Source of the DNA: Odobenus rosmarus divergens
Lineage: Eukaryota; Chordata; Mammalia; Carnivora; Odobenidae
Length of the DNA stretch: 64,000 nt
Assembly: GCF_000321225.1 (NCBI RefSeq)
Contig: NW_004450401.1
Location: 3,684,555 to 3,748,554 of the forward strand
Reading direction: 5' to 3'
Shown here piece after piece: positions 1-12,045 of the stretch (its first letter is position 1; each line of letters starts with the position of its first letter). Under the pieces are notes generated by a model. The model saw nothing but the letters and a program-made list of their open reading frames with translations, searched no databases and was not told where the DNA came from. The position numbers were made by a program, and so were the translations under genes.

Positions 1-21
1 TATTTTATTTATTTATTTATT

Positions 22-210
22 TTTAAGATTTTATTTCTTTATTTGACAGAGAGAGACACAGCAAGAGAGGGAACACAAGCTGGGAGAGTGGGAGAGAGAG
101 AAGCAGGCCTCCCACGGAGCAGGGAGTCCGATGCGGGGCTCGATCCCAGGACCTGGAATCATGACCTGAGCTTAAGGCAGACGCTTAACGACTGAGTCAC
201 CCAGGCGCCT
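22..210 (-). repeat. Carnivore tRNA-derived SINE
   Basis: All full-length SINEs here share one plan. In sense they have a tRNA-like head (GGGGCGCCTGGGTGGCTCAG, then GGTCATGATCCCAGGGTCCT), a CT-rich body and an A-rich AATAAA tail. This copy reads in reverse from AAGATTTTATTT to CCACCCAGGCGCC-type sequence. Confidence 0.92.
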
Positions 211-628
211 CTGTTTTTTACTTTTTATTTGAGATTAACATTTATAGCAGTAGACTGAGTAAAGCAGATTGCTCTCCCTAATGTGGTTTGACTTAATCCA
301 ATCAATTGAAGGTCTGGATAGAACAAAAAGGCTGACCATTCTTCTGTAAGAGAGAATTCTTGCAACTGGACTACCTTCAAACTGGGACATTGGCTTTTAC
401 CCTGCCTTCAGACTTGAACCGAAACATTGACTCTTCCTGGATCTCAAGTCTGCTGTCCTTTGGATGAGAACTACACCATTGGCTCTCCTCATTCTCAGGC
501 CTTTGGTCTTGAAATGGAACTAAGGCCATTAGCTTTCCTAGGTCTCTAGGTTGCTGATTCACCCTTAGGATCTTGGGAGTTGTCTGCCTTCTTAATTTTG
601 CGGACAAATTCCTTAAAATCTCTCTCTC

Positions 629-826
629 GGGGCGCCTGGGTGGCTCAGTCGTTAAGCGTCTGCCTTCGGCTCGGGTCATGATCCCAAGGTCCTGGGATTG
701 AGCCCCACATCGGGCTCTCTGCTCTGCAGGAAGCCTGCTTCTGCCTCTCCCACTCTCCCTGCTTGTGTTCCCTCTCTCGCTGTGTCTCTATCAGATAAAT
801 AAATAAAATCTTTAAAAAAAAAAAAA
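629..826 (+). repeat. Carnivore SINE, sense
   Basis: Complete head, CT-rich body and A tail. Confidence 0.93.
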
Positions 827-1730
827 CCTCTTTCTCTCTCTTTCATCTCCTATTGGTTCTATGTCTCTGGAGAATCTTGACTAATACAGGAACTCCGAGT
901 ACTGGTCCCTTCAACCCTCCAGGACTTACTGTTATTTGCTTGTTTATTTGTTTAGTGATTGGCTGGATTATTTTAATGAAGTCTGTTTTCCAGTCCCCCA
1001 CATAGTGTTAAGCCTCTGATGTTGTTCCTCATGGTGACATAGCTTTTGATATGTCCACAGTAACCCTAGGATGACAGTGATTTTGGTAGGGCTCTATTCA
1101 TCTCTTTTCTTGATCCTACCCAGGTGTTAAACTTTTCTAATTGCCAGCTGATTGCTGTATGTTTTCAACAATGCCCTGGGGCATAAATTGCTCTGTAAAT
1201 ATATACAATCAAATTTGGGTCCTTTGAAATAATCATTTCTGAGGTCAGCATTTATTTATTCTGACTCCAGTAGTACTCCTCCCAGCTGTATTATTCTCTA
1301 GCTTTTTCCTGTAGACTAGCTGGCCTGTAATTTATCCTGCACCTCGATTCTTCTCCCAATTAACTTTTACTGCAGCCACTGGTTTTCTTGTGAACACCCT
1401 TAGGCTTGAACTTCTCCAAGCTTTGTTGTAAATGAAGTCAGTTACTTTGGGAGGAGATTAGGAGCTACCCGTTCTCTCCTCCTCCCTCCCTCCACCCTTC
1501 CTGCTTTTCCCTGGGAGCAAAATCTAAGCCAGGGCTCTGGAGCTGCAGAAAATGGGACCAATGACAAGCTTCTCTCTGAGTGATCCTCCTACTCTAGGAT
1601 CTGAGGACTTGGTTTTGGGACCTGAGGACCTGTTAGCCTGTCTATCCCTCTGTGGAACTGTTACTGAAAAACCCAAGTTCTGCTGCCTGTAGCTTAAAAA
1701 GCCAATACTCAAGAAATGAGGGTTCTCCCC
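826..1730. other. Non-genic sequence, nothing recognised
   Basis: Single-copy-looking DNA between a SINE and the first L1. No frame, RNA or repeat identified. Confidence 0.4.
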
Positions 1731-2139
1731 CTTTTCAAGTTTTTATTTAAATTCTAGTTAGTTAACATATAATGTAATACTGGTTTCAGGAGTAGAATTT
1801 AGTGATTCATCACTTACATATAACACCCAGTGCTTATCATAATTGCCCTCCTTCATACCCATCACCCATTTAGCCCATCCCCCACTCACTTCCCTCCATC
1901 ACCTTTCAGATTGTTCTCTCTTGTTAAGAGTCTCTTACGGTTTGCTTCCCTCTCTCTTTTTTTCCCCTTTCCCCTATGTTCACCTGTTTTGTTTCTTAAA
2001 TTCCACATATGAGTGAAAGCATGCAGTATTTGTCTTCATCTGACTGACTTACTTCACTTAGCATAATATGCTCTAGCTCCAACCACATCATTGCAAATGG
2101 CAAGATTCCATTCTTTTTGATGGCTGAGTAATATTGCAA

Positions 2140-2140
<1 letters not shown>

Positions 2141-2184
<44 letters not shown>
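2141..2184. repeat. (ATCT)11 microsatellite
   Basis: Eleven uninterrupted tetranucleotide units replace the TATATA stretch normally found at this point of the L1. Likely length-polymorphic. Confidence 0.97.
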
Positions 2185-2185
<1 letters not shown>

Positions 2186-2862
2186 ATCTTTCATCAGTTG
2201 ATGCACATTTGGGCTCTCTCCATAGTTTGGCTGTTGTTGATAATGCTGCTGTAAACACTGGGGTGCACGTACCCCCTCAAATCTGTATTTTTCTATCCCT
2301 TGGGTAAATACCTAGTAGTGCAATTGCTGGATCGTAGGGTAGTTCTATTTTTAACTTTTTAAGGAATCTCCATACTGTTTTCCAGAGGGGCTGCACCAGT
2401 TTGCATTCCCACCAGTTTGCATCCTTGCCAACATCTGTTGTTTCCTGTGTTGTTAATATTAGCCATTCTGATAGGTGTGAGGTGGGATCTCATTGTGGTT
2501 TTGATTTGTATTTCCCTGATGATGAGTGACGCTGAGCATCTTTTCATGTGTCTGTTAGCCATCTAGATGTTTACTTTGGAAAAATGTCTATTCATGCCTT
2601 CTGCCCATTCTTAACTGGATTATTTGGTTTTTGGGTGTTGAATTTGATAAGTTCTTTGTAGATTTTGGATACTAGCCCTTAATTGGATATGTCATTTGCA
2701 AATATCTTCTCCCATTCTGTAGGCTGCCTTTTAGTTTTGTTGATTGTTTCCTTTGCTGTGCAGAAATTTTTTATCTTAATGAAGTCCAAATAGTTCATTT
2801 TTAAAATTAAAAAAGTTTTTTTCCAAATAGTTTGTTTTTTCTCTTTTTTCTTTTCTTTTCTT

Positions 2863-3042
2863 TCTTTTTATTTATTTGAGAAAAAGAGAGCGAGCAATTG
2901 GAGGAGGAGAGGGAAAGGAACAAGCAGACTTCATGCGGGGCATGGAGCCTGACACGGAGCTTGATACCATGACCCTGAGATCAGGACCTGAGCAGAAACC
3001 AAGAGTCTTGACAGTCAACCAACTGAGCCACCCAGGCGCTCC
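2863..3042 (-). repeat. Carnivore SINE, older type
   Basis: More diverged copy inserted in the first L1, which resumes at AATTTTTGCTTTTGTTTTCC. Confidence 0.85.
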
Positions 3043-3498
3043 GATCAATAGTTAATTTTTGCTTTTGTTTTCCTTGCCTTTGGCAATGTGTCTAGTAGGA
3101 AGTTGCTGTAGCTGAGGTCAAAGACGTTGCTGCCTATGTTCTCTAGGATTTTGATGGTTTCCTGTTCCACATTTAGGTCTTTCATCCATTTTGAGTTTAT
3201 TTTTGTGTATGGTATAAGAAAGTGGTCCAGTTTCATTCTTCTGCATGTGGCTGTCCAGTTTTCTCAACATTTGTTGAAGAGACTGTCTTTTTTCCATTGG
3301 ATGTTCTTTCCCGCTTTGTCGAAGATTAGTTGACCATATAGTTGTGGGTCCATTTCTGGGTTTTCTGTTTCTGTTCCATTGATCTATGTGTTTGTTTTTG
3401 TGCTAGTACCATACTGTCTTGATGACTACAGCTTTGTAATATAGCTCGAAGTCCGGAATTATGATACCTACAGCTTTTCTTTCTTTCTTTTTCTTTCT

Positions 3499-3694
3499 TT
3501 TTTTTTTTTTTTTGAAGATTTTATTTATTTGACAGAGAGAGAGACACGGCAAAAGAGGGAACACAAGCAGGGGGAGTGGGAGAGGGAGAAGCAGGCAGAG
3601 CAGGGAGCCAGACGTGGGGCTCGATCCCAGGACCCTGGGATCATGACCTGAGCTGAAGGCAGATGCCCAATGACTGAGCCACCCAGGCACCCCC
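3499..3694 (-). repeat. Carnivore SINE in L1
   Basis: Near full-length. CAGCTTT is repeated on both sides. Confidence 0.92.
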
Positions 3695-4041
3695 AGCTTT
3701 GCTTTTCATTTTCAGGATTGCTTTGGCTATTCGGGGTCTTTTGTGGTTCCATACAAATTTTGGGATTGTTTGTTCTAGTTCTATGAAAAATGTTGGTGGT
3801 ACTTTGATAGGGATTGCATGATAAATGTGTAGATTGCTTTGGGTAGTATAGACATTTTAACAATGTTTGTTCTTCCAATCCATGAGCATGGAATGTTTTT
3901 CCATTTCTTTGTGTCTTCTTCAATTTCTTTCATACATGTTCTATAGTTTTCAGAATACAGATCTTTGACCTCTCTGGTTAGGTTTATTCCTAGGTATCTT
4001 ATTATTTTTGGTGCATTTGTAAATGGGACCGATTCCTTGAG

Positions 4042-4370
4042 AAGAGATGAGTTTTGATTGGAAAGGAATATGAGTTTTATTCAGGAGGCCAGCCACCTGG
4101 GATGAAGGTGGACTCTTATCCAAAAACCAAATCCAAATTTCTGCCTGGCCCAAAGATTTTTGAAGGAACTTTAATCAGTAAAGAGAGAGCATGGTAGTAT
4201 GTAACACTTATTGATTGCTTGCAGACTCAGTGGCGCTAGCTACAGAAGTTATTGTGGTGCTAGAAGTTGTGCAAGCAGGTTTGTTTCTGAATCTTTCTAG
4301 GAAACAATGCATGATCTATAGATATAAAAGAAATGCTTAATCAATCACACAGGGTTAAAAGGTGCTTGCT
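4042..4370. other. Non-genic sequence between L1 and the NGDN retrocopy
   Basis: Possibly an old LTR-like repeat (GAGTTTTATTCAGGAGGCC). No gene or motif recognised. Confidence 0.3.
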
Positions 4371-4385
4371 AAAACTTAAAGACTA
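4371..4385. repeat. Target-site duplication, left copy (NGDN retrocopy)
   Basis: AAAACTTAAAGACTA recurs exactly at 5537-5551 on the other side of the retrocopy. The duplication begins with AAAA after CT, close to the L1 endonuclease preference. Confidence 0.92.
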
Positions 4386-5536
4386 TGGGGCTTTGTGAAG
4401 ATGCCGGGGAGTTCCAAGATGCTGGAGTCGGACCTGACAAGTGCCGTCACACTTTTGAAAAAACTTCAGGAGCAGGTGATGGCTGTAACTGCACAAATAC
4501 AAGCTCTGACAAAAAAAGTTCAAGCTAGAGCCTGTCCTACAGAGAAGGGTCTCAGCCTCTTGGAGGTAAAAGATCAGCTACTGCTCATGTACCTTATGGA
4601 TTTGACCCATCTCATCCTGGACAAAGCCTCAGGAGGGTCTCTTCAGGGACATGCTGCAGTTTTGAGACTGGTGGAGATTCGCACGGTTTTGGAAAAGCTT
4701 CGTCCCTTGGACCAAAAACTGAAGTATCAAGTTGACAAACTAGTCAAGACTGCAGTGACAGGCAGCCTCAGTGAGAATGACCCACTCCGTTTTAAGCCTC
4801 ATCCCTGCAATATGATGAGCAAGTTGAGCTCTGAGGATGAGGAGGAAGATGAAGCAGAAGAAGGTCAGTCTGAAGCTTCAGGGAAGAAATCTGCAAAAGG
4901 AACAGTTAAGAAATATGTTCCACCACGCTTGGTTCCAGTACATTATGATGAAACAGAAGCTGAGTGGGAGAAGAAGTGCCTAGAACGGGCAAAAAAACGG
5001 GCATTGAGCAGCTCTGTCATTCGTGAACTGAAGGAGCAGTACTCAGATGCTCCAGAGGAAATCCGTGATGCTCGGCATCCTCATGTTACTCGCCAAAGTC
5101 AGGAGGATCAACACAGGATTAATTATGGTGCGGTTAAGTGTCAGTAAATGCGAGAAAGGATGGCGAAAACGGGCCAATGTCATGAGCTCACAGCTCCATT
5201 CCCTCACACACTTCAGTGACATCAGTGCTTTGACAGGAGGAACCCCTCATCTTGATGAGGATCAAAATACTGTTAAGAAGCAGAAGAAGATACCGAAGAA
5301 AGGTCGGAAGAAAAAGGGTTTTCGGAGGCGACGGTGATTATGGGTGTACATATTTATATGTATATTTGTTGTCATCCTGGGATACTTCTAATTTCACTGT
5401 ATGTAGGTTTTTTTTCTTTGAAATTCATTGTTTGCTCTGGATATTTGGAAAGATCTTTATTAATAAAATTAACTAATCAATTAATAAAATTGATTTTACT
5501 TATGAAAACAAAACAAAACAAAACAAAACACCCCCC
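4386..5536 (+). pseudogene. NGDN: Processed retrocopy of NGDN (neuroguidin), frameshifted
   Basis: This is an intronless copy of the neuroguidin mRNA. Neuroguidin is a Sas10/Utp3/Lcp5-family protein of the small-subunit processome that also binds eIF4E. The reading frame starts at ATG 4401 and follows the parent through the helical N-terminal domain (LESDL..., LLLMYLMDLTHLILDKASGG), the acidic stretch SSEDEEEDEAEE and the KKYVPPRLVPVHYDETEAE motif as far as QEDQHRINY (5126). The frame then shifts and stops at 5147. The remaining C-terminus continues in the next frame from ATG 5125 (MVRLSVSK...) to the basic end KGRKKKGFRRRR and its natural stop at 5335-5337. A short deletion (about 14 nt, judged from the known protein) explains the shift. 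AATAAA signals occur at 5462 and 5483, followed by an AAAAC-rich tail. A perfect 15-bp TSD (AAAACTTAAAGACTA) lies at 4371-4385 and 5537-5551, the signature of L1-mediated retroposition. It is not expected to make a full protein. Confidence 0.93.
5504..5530 (+). repeat. (AAAAC)n tail of the NGDN retrocopy
   Basis: This is a degenerate poly(A) tail converted to an AAAAC microsatellite. It is followed by a C run and then the right TSD. Confidence 0.85.
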
Positions 5537-5551
5537 AAAACTTAAAGACTA

Positions 5552-6047
5552 CTAAATTGGCCAGAGGGGCCCGAGGCAGTGGCTTCAGAACTACTGTGTT
5601 TCTTGAGCTCAGGCAAGGATGATCAGGGCCCTAGTATTCTCAGCATGCCCTACCTAACTTAGAGCCTCCACTCCATGATCAGGGGCTGTGTGAAGGGATT
5701 CTCAGCTTTTCAGTAGCATTTGCCTGGGACTTAGCCTCAGCAACAGGTAACTGGAGACAGAATGAGAAACACTGATATCCTGCTCTTCCTCGGAAGGAAA
5801 CCTCTGACTATGAGCTGGGGGGTAAGTGTGCCCTGTATTCTTGGCTACAGCGTTCTGGAGAGGAATCTCTACCTCACTGAGCTGGGAGGTGGAGGGGAGG
5901 GAGCAGTCTTGGTTCAGATATTGCAGAGTCTCACTTTTCTCACTGAATTTTTAATAGTTTGTGTTTTTTTCTGTGTTTTGTTCTGTTTTTAGCAGATATT
6001 TCTTTATTTACTGTTTGTTCTTAGGACTATTTTCAGAGGCTTGAAAT
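5552..6047. other. Non-genic sequence, nothing recognised
   Basis: Moderate GC, single-copy appearance, no sustained coding frame. Ends in a T-rich run next to a SINE. Confidence 0.4.
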
Positions 6048-6266
6048 GTTTTTTTTTTTTGAGATTTATTTATTTGCAAGAGAGAGAGAGAGAGTGCGTG
6101 CGCGCATGTGCCATTGAGTGGGGGAGGGGCAAAGGGAGAGGGAGACAAGAAGACTCCATGCTGAGTGCCCAGCCTGACTCGGGGCTGTATCCCAGGACCC
6201 TGAGATCACGACCTGAACCGAAATCAAGAGTCAGACGCTCAACTGACTGAGCCACCCAGGAGCCCC
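6048..6266 (-). repeat. Carnivore SINE
   Basis: Flanked by GAAATG on both sides; body has an expanded GA/GTGCG tract. Confidence 0.9.
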
Positions 6267-6399
6267 GAAATGGTTGTTTTTAAAATAATTTTCACCAGTT
6301 TCACTGAGGGCACAGGTCAGTTATGCTGTCATGCTATAAATGGATTCTCTAAGTAGGTAAATTTTATGGTATGTTAATTACATCTCAATGAAGTTATTT

Positions 6400-7003
6400 A
6401 TTTTTAATCTTATTTAAATTCAATTAACATATAGTGTATCATTAGTTTCAGATGTAGAGTTCAGTTATTCATCAGTTGCTTGTAACACTGAGTGCTTATC
6501 ACATCACGTGCCCTCCTTAATGGCCATCACCCAGTTACCCCAACCCCCCACCCACCACCTCCAGCAACCCTCGGTTTGTTTCCTAAGAGTCTCTTATGGT
6601 TTGTCTCCCTCTCTGATTTTGTCTTATTTTATTTTTCCCTCCTTCCCCTATGATCCTGTTTTGTGTCTTAAATTCCACATATGAGTGAAACCATATGGTA
6701 ATTGTCTTTCTCTGATTATTTCCCTTAGTGTAATACTCTCCAGTTCCATCCATGTCATTGCAAATGTAAGATTTCATCCTTTTTGATGGCTGAATAATAT
6801 TCCATTATATATATATTCCATTTTATAGATCTATCACATCTTCTTTATCCATTCATCTGTCAATGGACATCTGGGCTCTTTCCATAGTTTGGCTATTGTG
6901 GATATTGCTGCTATAAACATTGGGGTGCAGGTGCCCCTTTGGATCACTACGTTTGTATCCTTTGGGTAAATACCTACTAGTACAGTTGCTGGATTGTAGG
7001 GTA
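6400..7003 (-). mobile_element. 5'-truncated L1, antisense, with 15-bp TSD
   Basis: L1 3' UTR and ORF2 end in reverse. TCAATGAAGTTATTT flanks it exactly at 6385-6399 and 7004-7018. Confidence 0.88.
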
Positions 7004-7149
7004 TCAATGAAGTTATTTTAAAAAAGAGAGAGAAGCTGTCACATTGTGTTTCAGGATTGAGGGGTTGTAGTCCCTGGCTTCTGGCCATGGTCACCCCTCC
7101 CATTTCTCTTGTACATGGATTTCATTAAATAATAAAAGTCATTTATTTT

Positions 7150-7339
7150 TTAAAGATTTTATTTATTTATTTGACAGAGAAAGACACAGCGAGAGAAGGA
7201 ACACAAGCAGGGGGAGTGGGAGAGGGAGAAGCAGGCTCCCTGTTGAGCAGGGAGCCTGATGTGGGGCTCGATCCCAGGACACTGGGACCATGACCTGAGC
7301 CGAAGGCAGACGCTCAACAACTGAGATACCCAGATGCCC
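7150..7339 (-). repeat. Carnivore SINE
   Basis: Imperfect TSD AAAAGTCATTTATTTTTT / AAAAGCCATATATTTTTT. Confidence 0.92.
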
Positions 7340-7955
7340 CAAAAGCCATATATTTTTTTAAAGATTCCAACTCCAGATTACCTACTTATTGCAAATTCTT
7401 CTTTGACAACTACATACACATCGTCTGTTAGCTGTCAGCATTGTGTATGGGTCTCTTGGGATTCTGTCTTTAGCTTATCCTTATTTGATAGGGTTCTTAC
7501 CACATTCCCACAAGGTCCTCTTGTTGATATTCCCTGTGGTAATGTAATGACTGTTATTGTATTGCTCTACCATGGCCTGTTTCAAGTTAGCCTCTCTCCC
7601 ATGGGTGAGCATTTGGATTGTTTCTAGTTTTTAGCAAATATACTGTTTGGTTACAGTCATCTTTGTTCAAGTCTGTTCTTCTCTCTTTTGAATCATCTCC
7701 ATGAGATGTATTCCCCAATGTGGTATTACTCAGGTTGGGAGTATGATCATTTTTATAATTCTTGACAGCTATTGCCAAATTTCTCTCTGGAAAGATTACA
7801 CTTGTTTATAGTGCATTCACAATGAAGAAATATACTTATTTTCTCACAGTCCTGTTACCATTGAATTTTGTCTGTTTTGTTTTTGCTAATTTAACAAACG
7901 TGCTGTGGGACTTTTATTTTGTATTTCTTTAATGGTTCATGATGCTCTACACCTG

Positions 7956-8362
7956 TTTTTTTTTTTTAAAGATTTATTTATTGGGGCACCTGGGTGGCTC
8001 AGTTCGTTGGGCGTCTGCCTTCGGCTCAAGTCATGATCCCAGGTTCTGGGATGGAGCCCCGCATCAGGCTCCCTGTTCCACGGGAAGCCTGCTTCTCCTC
8101 TCCCACTCCCCCTGCTTGTGTTCCCTCTCTGTCTCTCTCTCTGTCAAATAAATAAAATCTTTAAAAAAAAAGATTTATTTATTTTAGAGAGTGAGAGAGA
8201 GGGCACAAGCAGGGGGAGGGGCAAAGGGACAGAAAGAACCTCAAGCAGACTCCCCGCTGAGCACAGAGCCTGATGAGGGGCCCCATTTCACAACCCTGAG
8301 ATCATGACTTGACCTCAAATCAAGAGTCAGTGGTTCAACCGACTGAGCCACCAAGGTGCCCC
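7956..8362 (-). repeat. Nested SINEs: sense copy (7983-8168) inside an antisense copy
   Basis: The inner copy is flanked by AAAGATTTATTTATT at 7968-7982 and 8169-8183. The outer antisense SINE is flanked by CTCTACCT-like repeats. Confidence 0.92.
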
Positions 8363-8399
8363 CTCTACCTTTGTTCTAGTGCTTGTTTATTGCTGACAT

Positions 8400-8560
8400 T
8401 TTCTTGTGGGTTAACTCTATGTGTTTGACAATCCCAACTTTGTTTATAACTGTGTGACTTTGGGCAAATCATTAGCCACTTTTCCTCAATGTGATTCAGT
8501 TTCTCAAACTGTGGATTAGAAACTGAACTAAAACAGTGTTTACTTTGTTTAGTAAAAGAA
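8400..8560 (+). repeat. MIR fragment
   Basis: TGTGTGACTTTGGGCAAATC followed by a CTCAGTTT-like block, the MIR core order. Confidence 0.55.
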
Positions 8561-9012
8561 CTCTTTTTTCCAAACATGATTCTATGTAGATTCCTAATGT
8601 TTGAAAGAGATTAAAAGTGGTAGCTTATTAATATATAGTTATTTTATAAGTTAAAAATATGTTATTTCTAAAATCAATTAATTTGAACAATGAGGCAGTC
8701 CAGATAAAGATAAAATTTTGCATTTGGGTATTGTAGGTGGCAATTGAAGTTTTTGTATCAGAGCCATCATGTAATTTACTCCTGTTCTTTTAACTTTCTA
8801 TTTTGGCATAATTTCAGACTTACAGAAAAGTTAAAGGAATAGTACAAAGAATTCCCATATAACCTTCATCTGGATTTCCCAAATGTTAAAATTTACTACT
8901 TTAATGCCATCATTCTCTCTGCACTTGCTTTATAGATAATATTTTTTTGAACCACCTGAGGTCCATTTGTAGACATGATGCCACTTTTCCATTTTACTTC
9001 ATTGTACATTTC

Positions 9013-9393
9013 TTTTTTTTTAATTTAAAGATTTTATTGGGGCTCAGTTGGTTAAGTGTCTGCCTTTGGCTTAGATCATGTTCCCAGGGTCCTGGGATCA
9101 AACCCTGCTTTGGGCTCTCTGCTCAGTGGAGAGCCTGCTTCTCCCTTTCCCTCTGTCTACCGCTCTGCCTACTTGTGCTCTCTCTCTCTCTAATAAATAA
9201 ATAAAATCTTTATTTATTTGAGAGAGAGACAGTGAGTGCGAGAGAGCATGAGCAAGGGGGAGGGTCAGAAGGAGAGGGAGAAGCAGACTCCCCCCCAAGC
9301 AGGGAGCCAGACATGGGTGGGGCTTGATCCCAGGACCCTGGAATCCTGACCAAGCCAAGGCAGACACAACTGACTGAGACACCCAGGTGCTCC
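9013..9393 (-). repeat. Nested SINEs: sense copy (about 9039-9209) inside an antisense copy
   Basis: The inner copy has a shortened head (GGGGCTCAG). The outer copy is flanked by TGTACATTTCTT. Confidence 0.85.
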
Positions 9394-9535
9394 TTAATGT
9401 ACATTTCTTAAAAACAAGGACATTTTCATATAATCACAGTACAATTATCATGTAAAAAAATCACATTGACACAATGGTGTTATTTAATCTATATATCTTA
9501 TTCAGATGTCACTAATGATCCCAATAATTTCTTTT

Positions 9536-9732
9536 TCTTTTTTTTTTTTTAAGATTTTATTTATTTGACAGAGAGAGACACAGCGAGAGAGGGAACACAA
9601 GTAGGGGGAGTGGGAGAGGGAGAAGCAGGCTCTGCGCCGAGCAGGGAGCCCGATGCGGGGCTCGATCCCAGGACCCCGGGACCATGACCTGAGCTGAAGG
9701 CAGACACCCAACGACTGAGCCACCCAGGCGCC
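9536..9732 (-). repeat. Carnivore SINE
   Basis: Perfect 15-bp TSD CCAATAATTTCTTTT at 9521-9535 and 9733-9747; a young insertion. Confidence 0.95.
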
Positions 9733-10419
9733 CCAATAATTTCTTTTATAAAAGCAAAAGAGAATTCTAGATCATATGTTCCATTCAGTTTTCATGTCTC
9801 TTTAGTTTCCTTTAATCTGGATGAATTCCTCAGTTTTTGTCTTTCATGCCATTGTCCCTCAGTTTGGGTTTGTTTCTCTTTCTTTATGATTAAAGTTTAT
9901 GCATTTTGGCAGCAAACCACAGGCATCATATCAGTTTGTACATGATACTGATGTGTCTCATTACTAGTGATGATAACTCTGATCACTTGATCAAGGTGGT
10001 ACCTGCCAGTTTTCTCTACTGTAAAGTTACTATTTTTCCCTTTGTAATTAATAATGATTTTATAAGGAAATTCTTTGAGAGTATATAATTATCTTGTTAG
10101 TTATCGACCTCATATCCACTAGTTTTAGTATTCATTGATGACACTTCCTTATTACTCTGTTGCTTGCCAAATGGTGGTTTTCTAATTTCATCATTCTTTC
10201 TACATTTATTGACATTCCACCTAATGGAAGAGCTGTCCCTTCTCCGTTATTTATTTATATACTTATATCAATATAGATTCAAGAATTATTTTATTTAATG
10301 AGTTACAGTCCCTGACTATCATTATTTATTTTGATTTTTATATTGTCCCATATTTGACCCTAGAAACCCCTCCAAATTGGCTCCATATGTTTGACATGTT
10401 CTCAGTTTTCTTTGAGCAT

Positions 10420-10621
10420 CTTTTTTTTTAAGATTTTATTTGTCAGAGAGAGAGAAAGAGAGAGAGAGAGCGCGCACATGCAAAAACAGTAGGAGGGGCA
10501 GGCAGAGGGAGAAGCAGGCTCCCCAGGGAGCAAGGAGCCCGATGTGGGACTTGATCCCAGGACTCTGGGATCATGACCTGAGCCAAAGGCAGACGCTTAA
10601 CTGAGCCACCCAGGCATCCCT
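10420..10621 (-). repeat. Carnivore SINE
   Basis: TSD CTTTGAGCAT on both sides. Confidence 0.92.
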
Positions 10622-11045
10622 CTTTGAGCATATTTTTACTTTCTTTCACAATCAGATGATCCAGCCTCCTCTTGTTCTTTCCCCAGAGTCAGCCATTTTT
10701 CTGAGGAGTCCTAGTTTTGCATAGGAGGGAATGGTTTTAAAAACCAAGATCTGGGGTCTAGATGTTCTCATTCCTATTGTGGTGTCATTGCTTCTAGGTT
10801 CTCTTAGTATATAGACTTAGGATATGTATAAACACATACACACATCTGTGTGTGGATGTGTATTATGCATTTGTATGCATTTGTGTTTTTTTTTTTCTCT
10901 TTTTCAGTGTGAATTCCCCCCCCCCTCTTCAGTGTGGTGATGTTATTCAATTGCAATACAGTTTGGTTTATTTATTTCTATTTTTATTCCATTTAGAGTT
11001 TTCCCCCCATCCTTATTGATTTTATTTTTTAGGAAATGTTAACAA

Positions 11046-11700
11046 GTTTCTAAAACTAGAACTACAATAAAGGCTTTAACTTATATTGACCTTAAAAAAA
11101 CAGAAGAGCCAGTTATTTTACCAGCAAAATGAGTTTACTTGGGAATAGCAGAGGAATTATAATTTAGCACAAGCAAACTATGGTGAGCGGTAGGCAAGCC
11201 CTAAGAACAGAAGAGAGAGCTTGCCTTTATAGGAGAAAAGAGGAAGCTGGAAGTGGTGTTTTGCTGAGTTCTCATTGGTTAGGCTATTGCTGGCAGGGAG
11301 AAATTCTGCCTGCTTCCTGCTGGGATATGCAAAGAAAGCTTCTTCCAGTTGAGGAATGCAAGGTATGCTTCTTATGGTGAGTGTTACCTGGGTGAGAGCT
11401 CTCCCCTCAGGGCCTCTCTACTTCATTTTAGATGAGGTTTCCTTTATTTATTTTCACACATAGATATCTCCCCTCCTCACATTTCTATCCCATTCCAATG
11501 GCTACTTGTCCATCATTCTTTCCACTTTGAGTCTGTCCACTCCCAGTAGATAACCAGTTCATAGTTTCAAAGTTGCCCCTTGTGTGTGTATATGTGGTTT
11601 TTGTTTGTTTTGCTGCTGCATATTACCTCTGCATAATAGTCCATTAATTGGATGTTCTGTTTTCCTATGAATGGATATCTGGTTATTTCCAGTATTTTTA
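11046..11700. other. Non-genic sequence, partly repeat-like
   Basis: The part from AATGAGTTTACTTGGGAATA to about 11400 looks like an old interspersed repeat of unknown family. The rest is AT-rich. Confidence 0.35.
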
Positions 11701-11824
11701 TTTTATTATTTATTAAAAAATTAAAAAAAAATTTAAGTATGCTCCACACCCAGTGTGGGGCTTGAACTCATGACCCTGAGATCAAGAGTTGCACACTCTA
11801 CTGACTGAGCCAGCCAGGCACCCC
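11701..11824 (-). repeat. Short-form carnivore SINE
   Basis: Tail plus tRNA-like part only (CCCAGTGTGGGGCTTGAACT, then CTGACTGAGCCAGCCAGGCA). Perfect 17-bp TSD TATTTCCAGTATTTTTA at 11684-11700 and 11825-11841. Confidence 0.93.
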
Positions 11825-11853
11825 TATTTCCAGTATTTTTAAATCACCAATGA

Positions 11854-12029
11854 GGGGTGCCTGGGTGGCTCTATCAGTTAAGTGTCTGCCTTCAGCTCAG
11901 GTCATGATCCTGGGGTCCTGGGATTGAGCCCCACATTGGGCTCTCTGCTCAGTGGGGCGCTCGCTTCTCCCACTCCCTCTCCCTCGGCTATCTCTCTATC
12001 AAATAAATAAATAAAATCTTTTAAAAAAC
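11854..12029 (+). repeat. Carnivore SINE, sense
   Basis: TSD CACCAATGA at 11845-11853 and 12030-12038. Confidence 0.93.
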
Positions 12030-12045
12030 CACCAATGAGTAATCT

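Larger units (their letters stand above)
1731..4041 (-). mobile_element. 5'-truncated carnivore L1, antisense, interrupted by two SINEs
   Basis: Read on the minus strand this is the end of L1 ORF2 and the 3' UTR. The + strand starts with the reverse of the L1 3' end (TTAACATATAATGTAATACT), then the GATGGCTGAGTAATATT and AATACCTAGTAGTGCAATTG segments of ORF2. ORF2 frames are broken. An (ATCT)11 expansion and SINEs at 2863-3042 and 3499-3694 interrupt it. It is the longest young L1 copy in the window. Confidence 0.85.
8770..11045. repeat. Ancient interspersed repeat (old L1-related), split by three SINE insertions
   Basis: The blocks CAGACTTACAGAAAAGTTAA, TGATCACTTGATCAAGGTGG and GTGTCATTGCTTCTAGGTTC are familiar parts of one common old mammalian repeat and keep their order across the SINEs at 9013, 9536 and 10420. 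Family assignment is not certain. No gene. Confidence 0.5.

Noticed and set aside
629..720. tRNA-like heads as possible tRNA genes
   Set aside because: A-box and B-box-like motifs belong to the SINE promoter; no head folds as a complete tRNA with an anticodon arm that I can identify.
2359..2562. Minus-strand open frames in L1 copies (also 35227-35463, 61917-62141, 30765-30962 and 63814-63999)
   Set aside because: They are short pieces of L1 ORF2 in 5'-truncated copies, not genes, and are covered by the L1 entries.
3403..3690. Many 60-130 codon frames with [22 protein letters not shown] text
   Set aside because: Translations of SINEs. The same text recurs at dozens of places and coincides with the SINE body and head.
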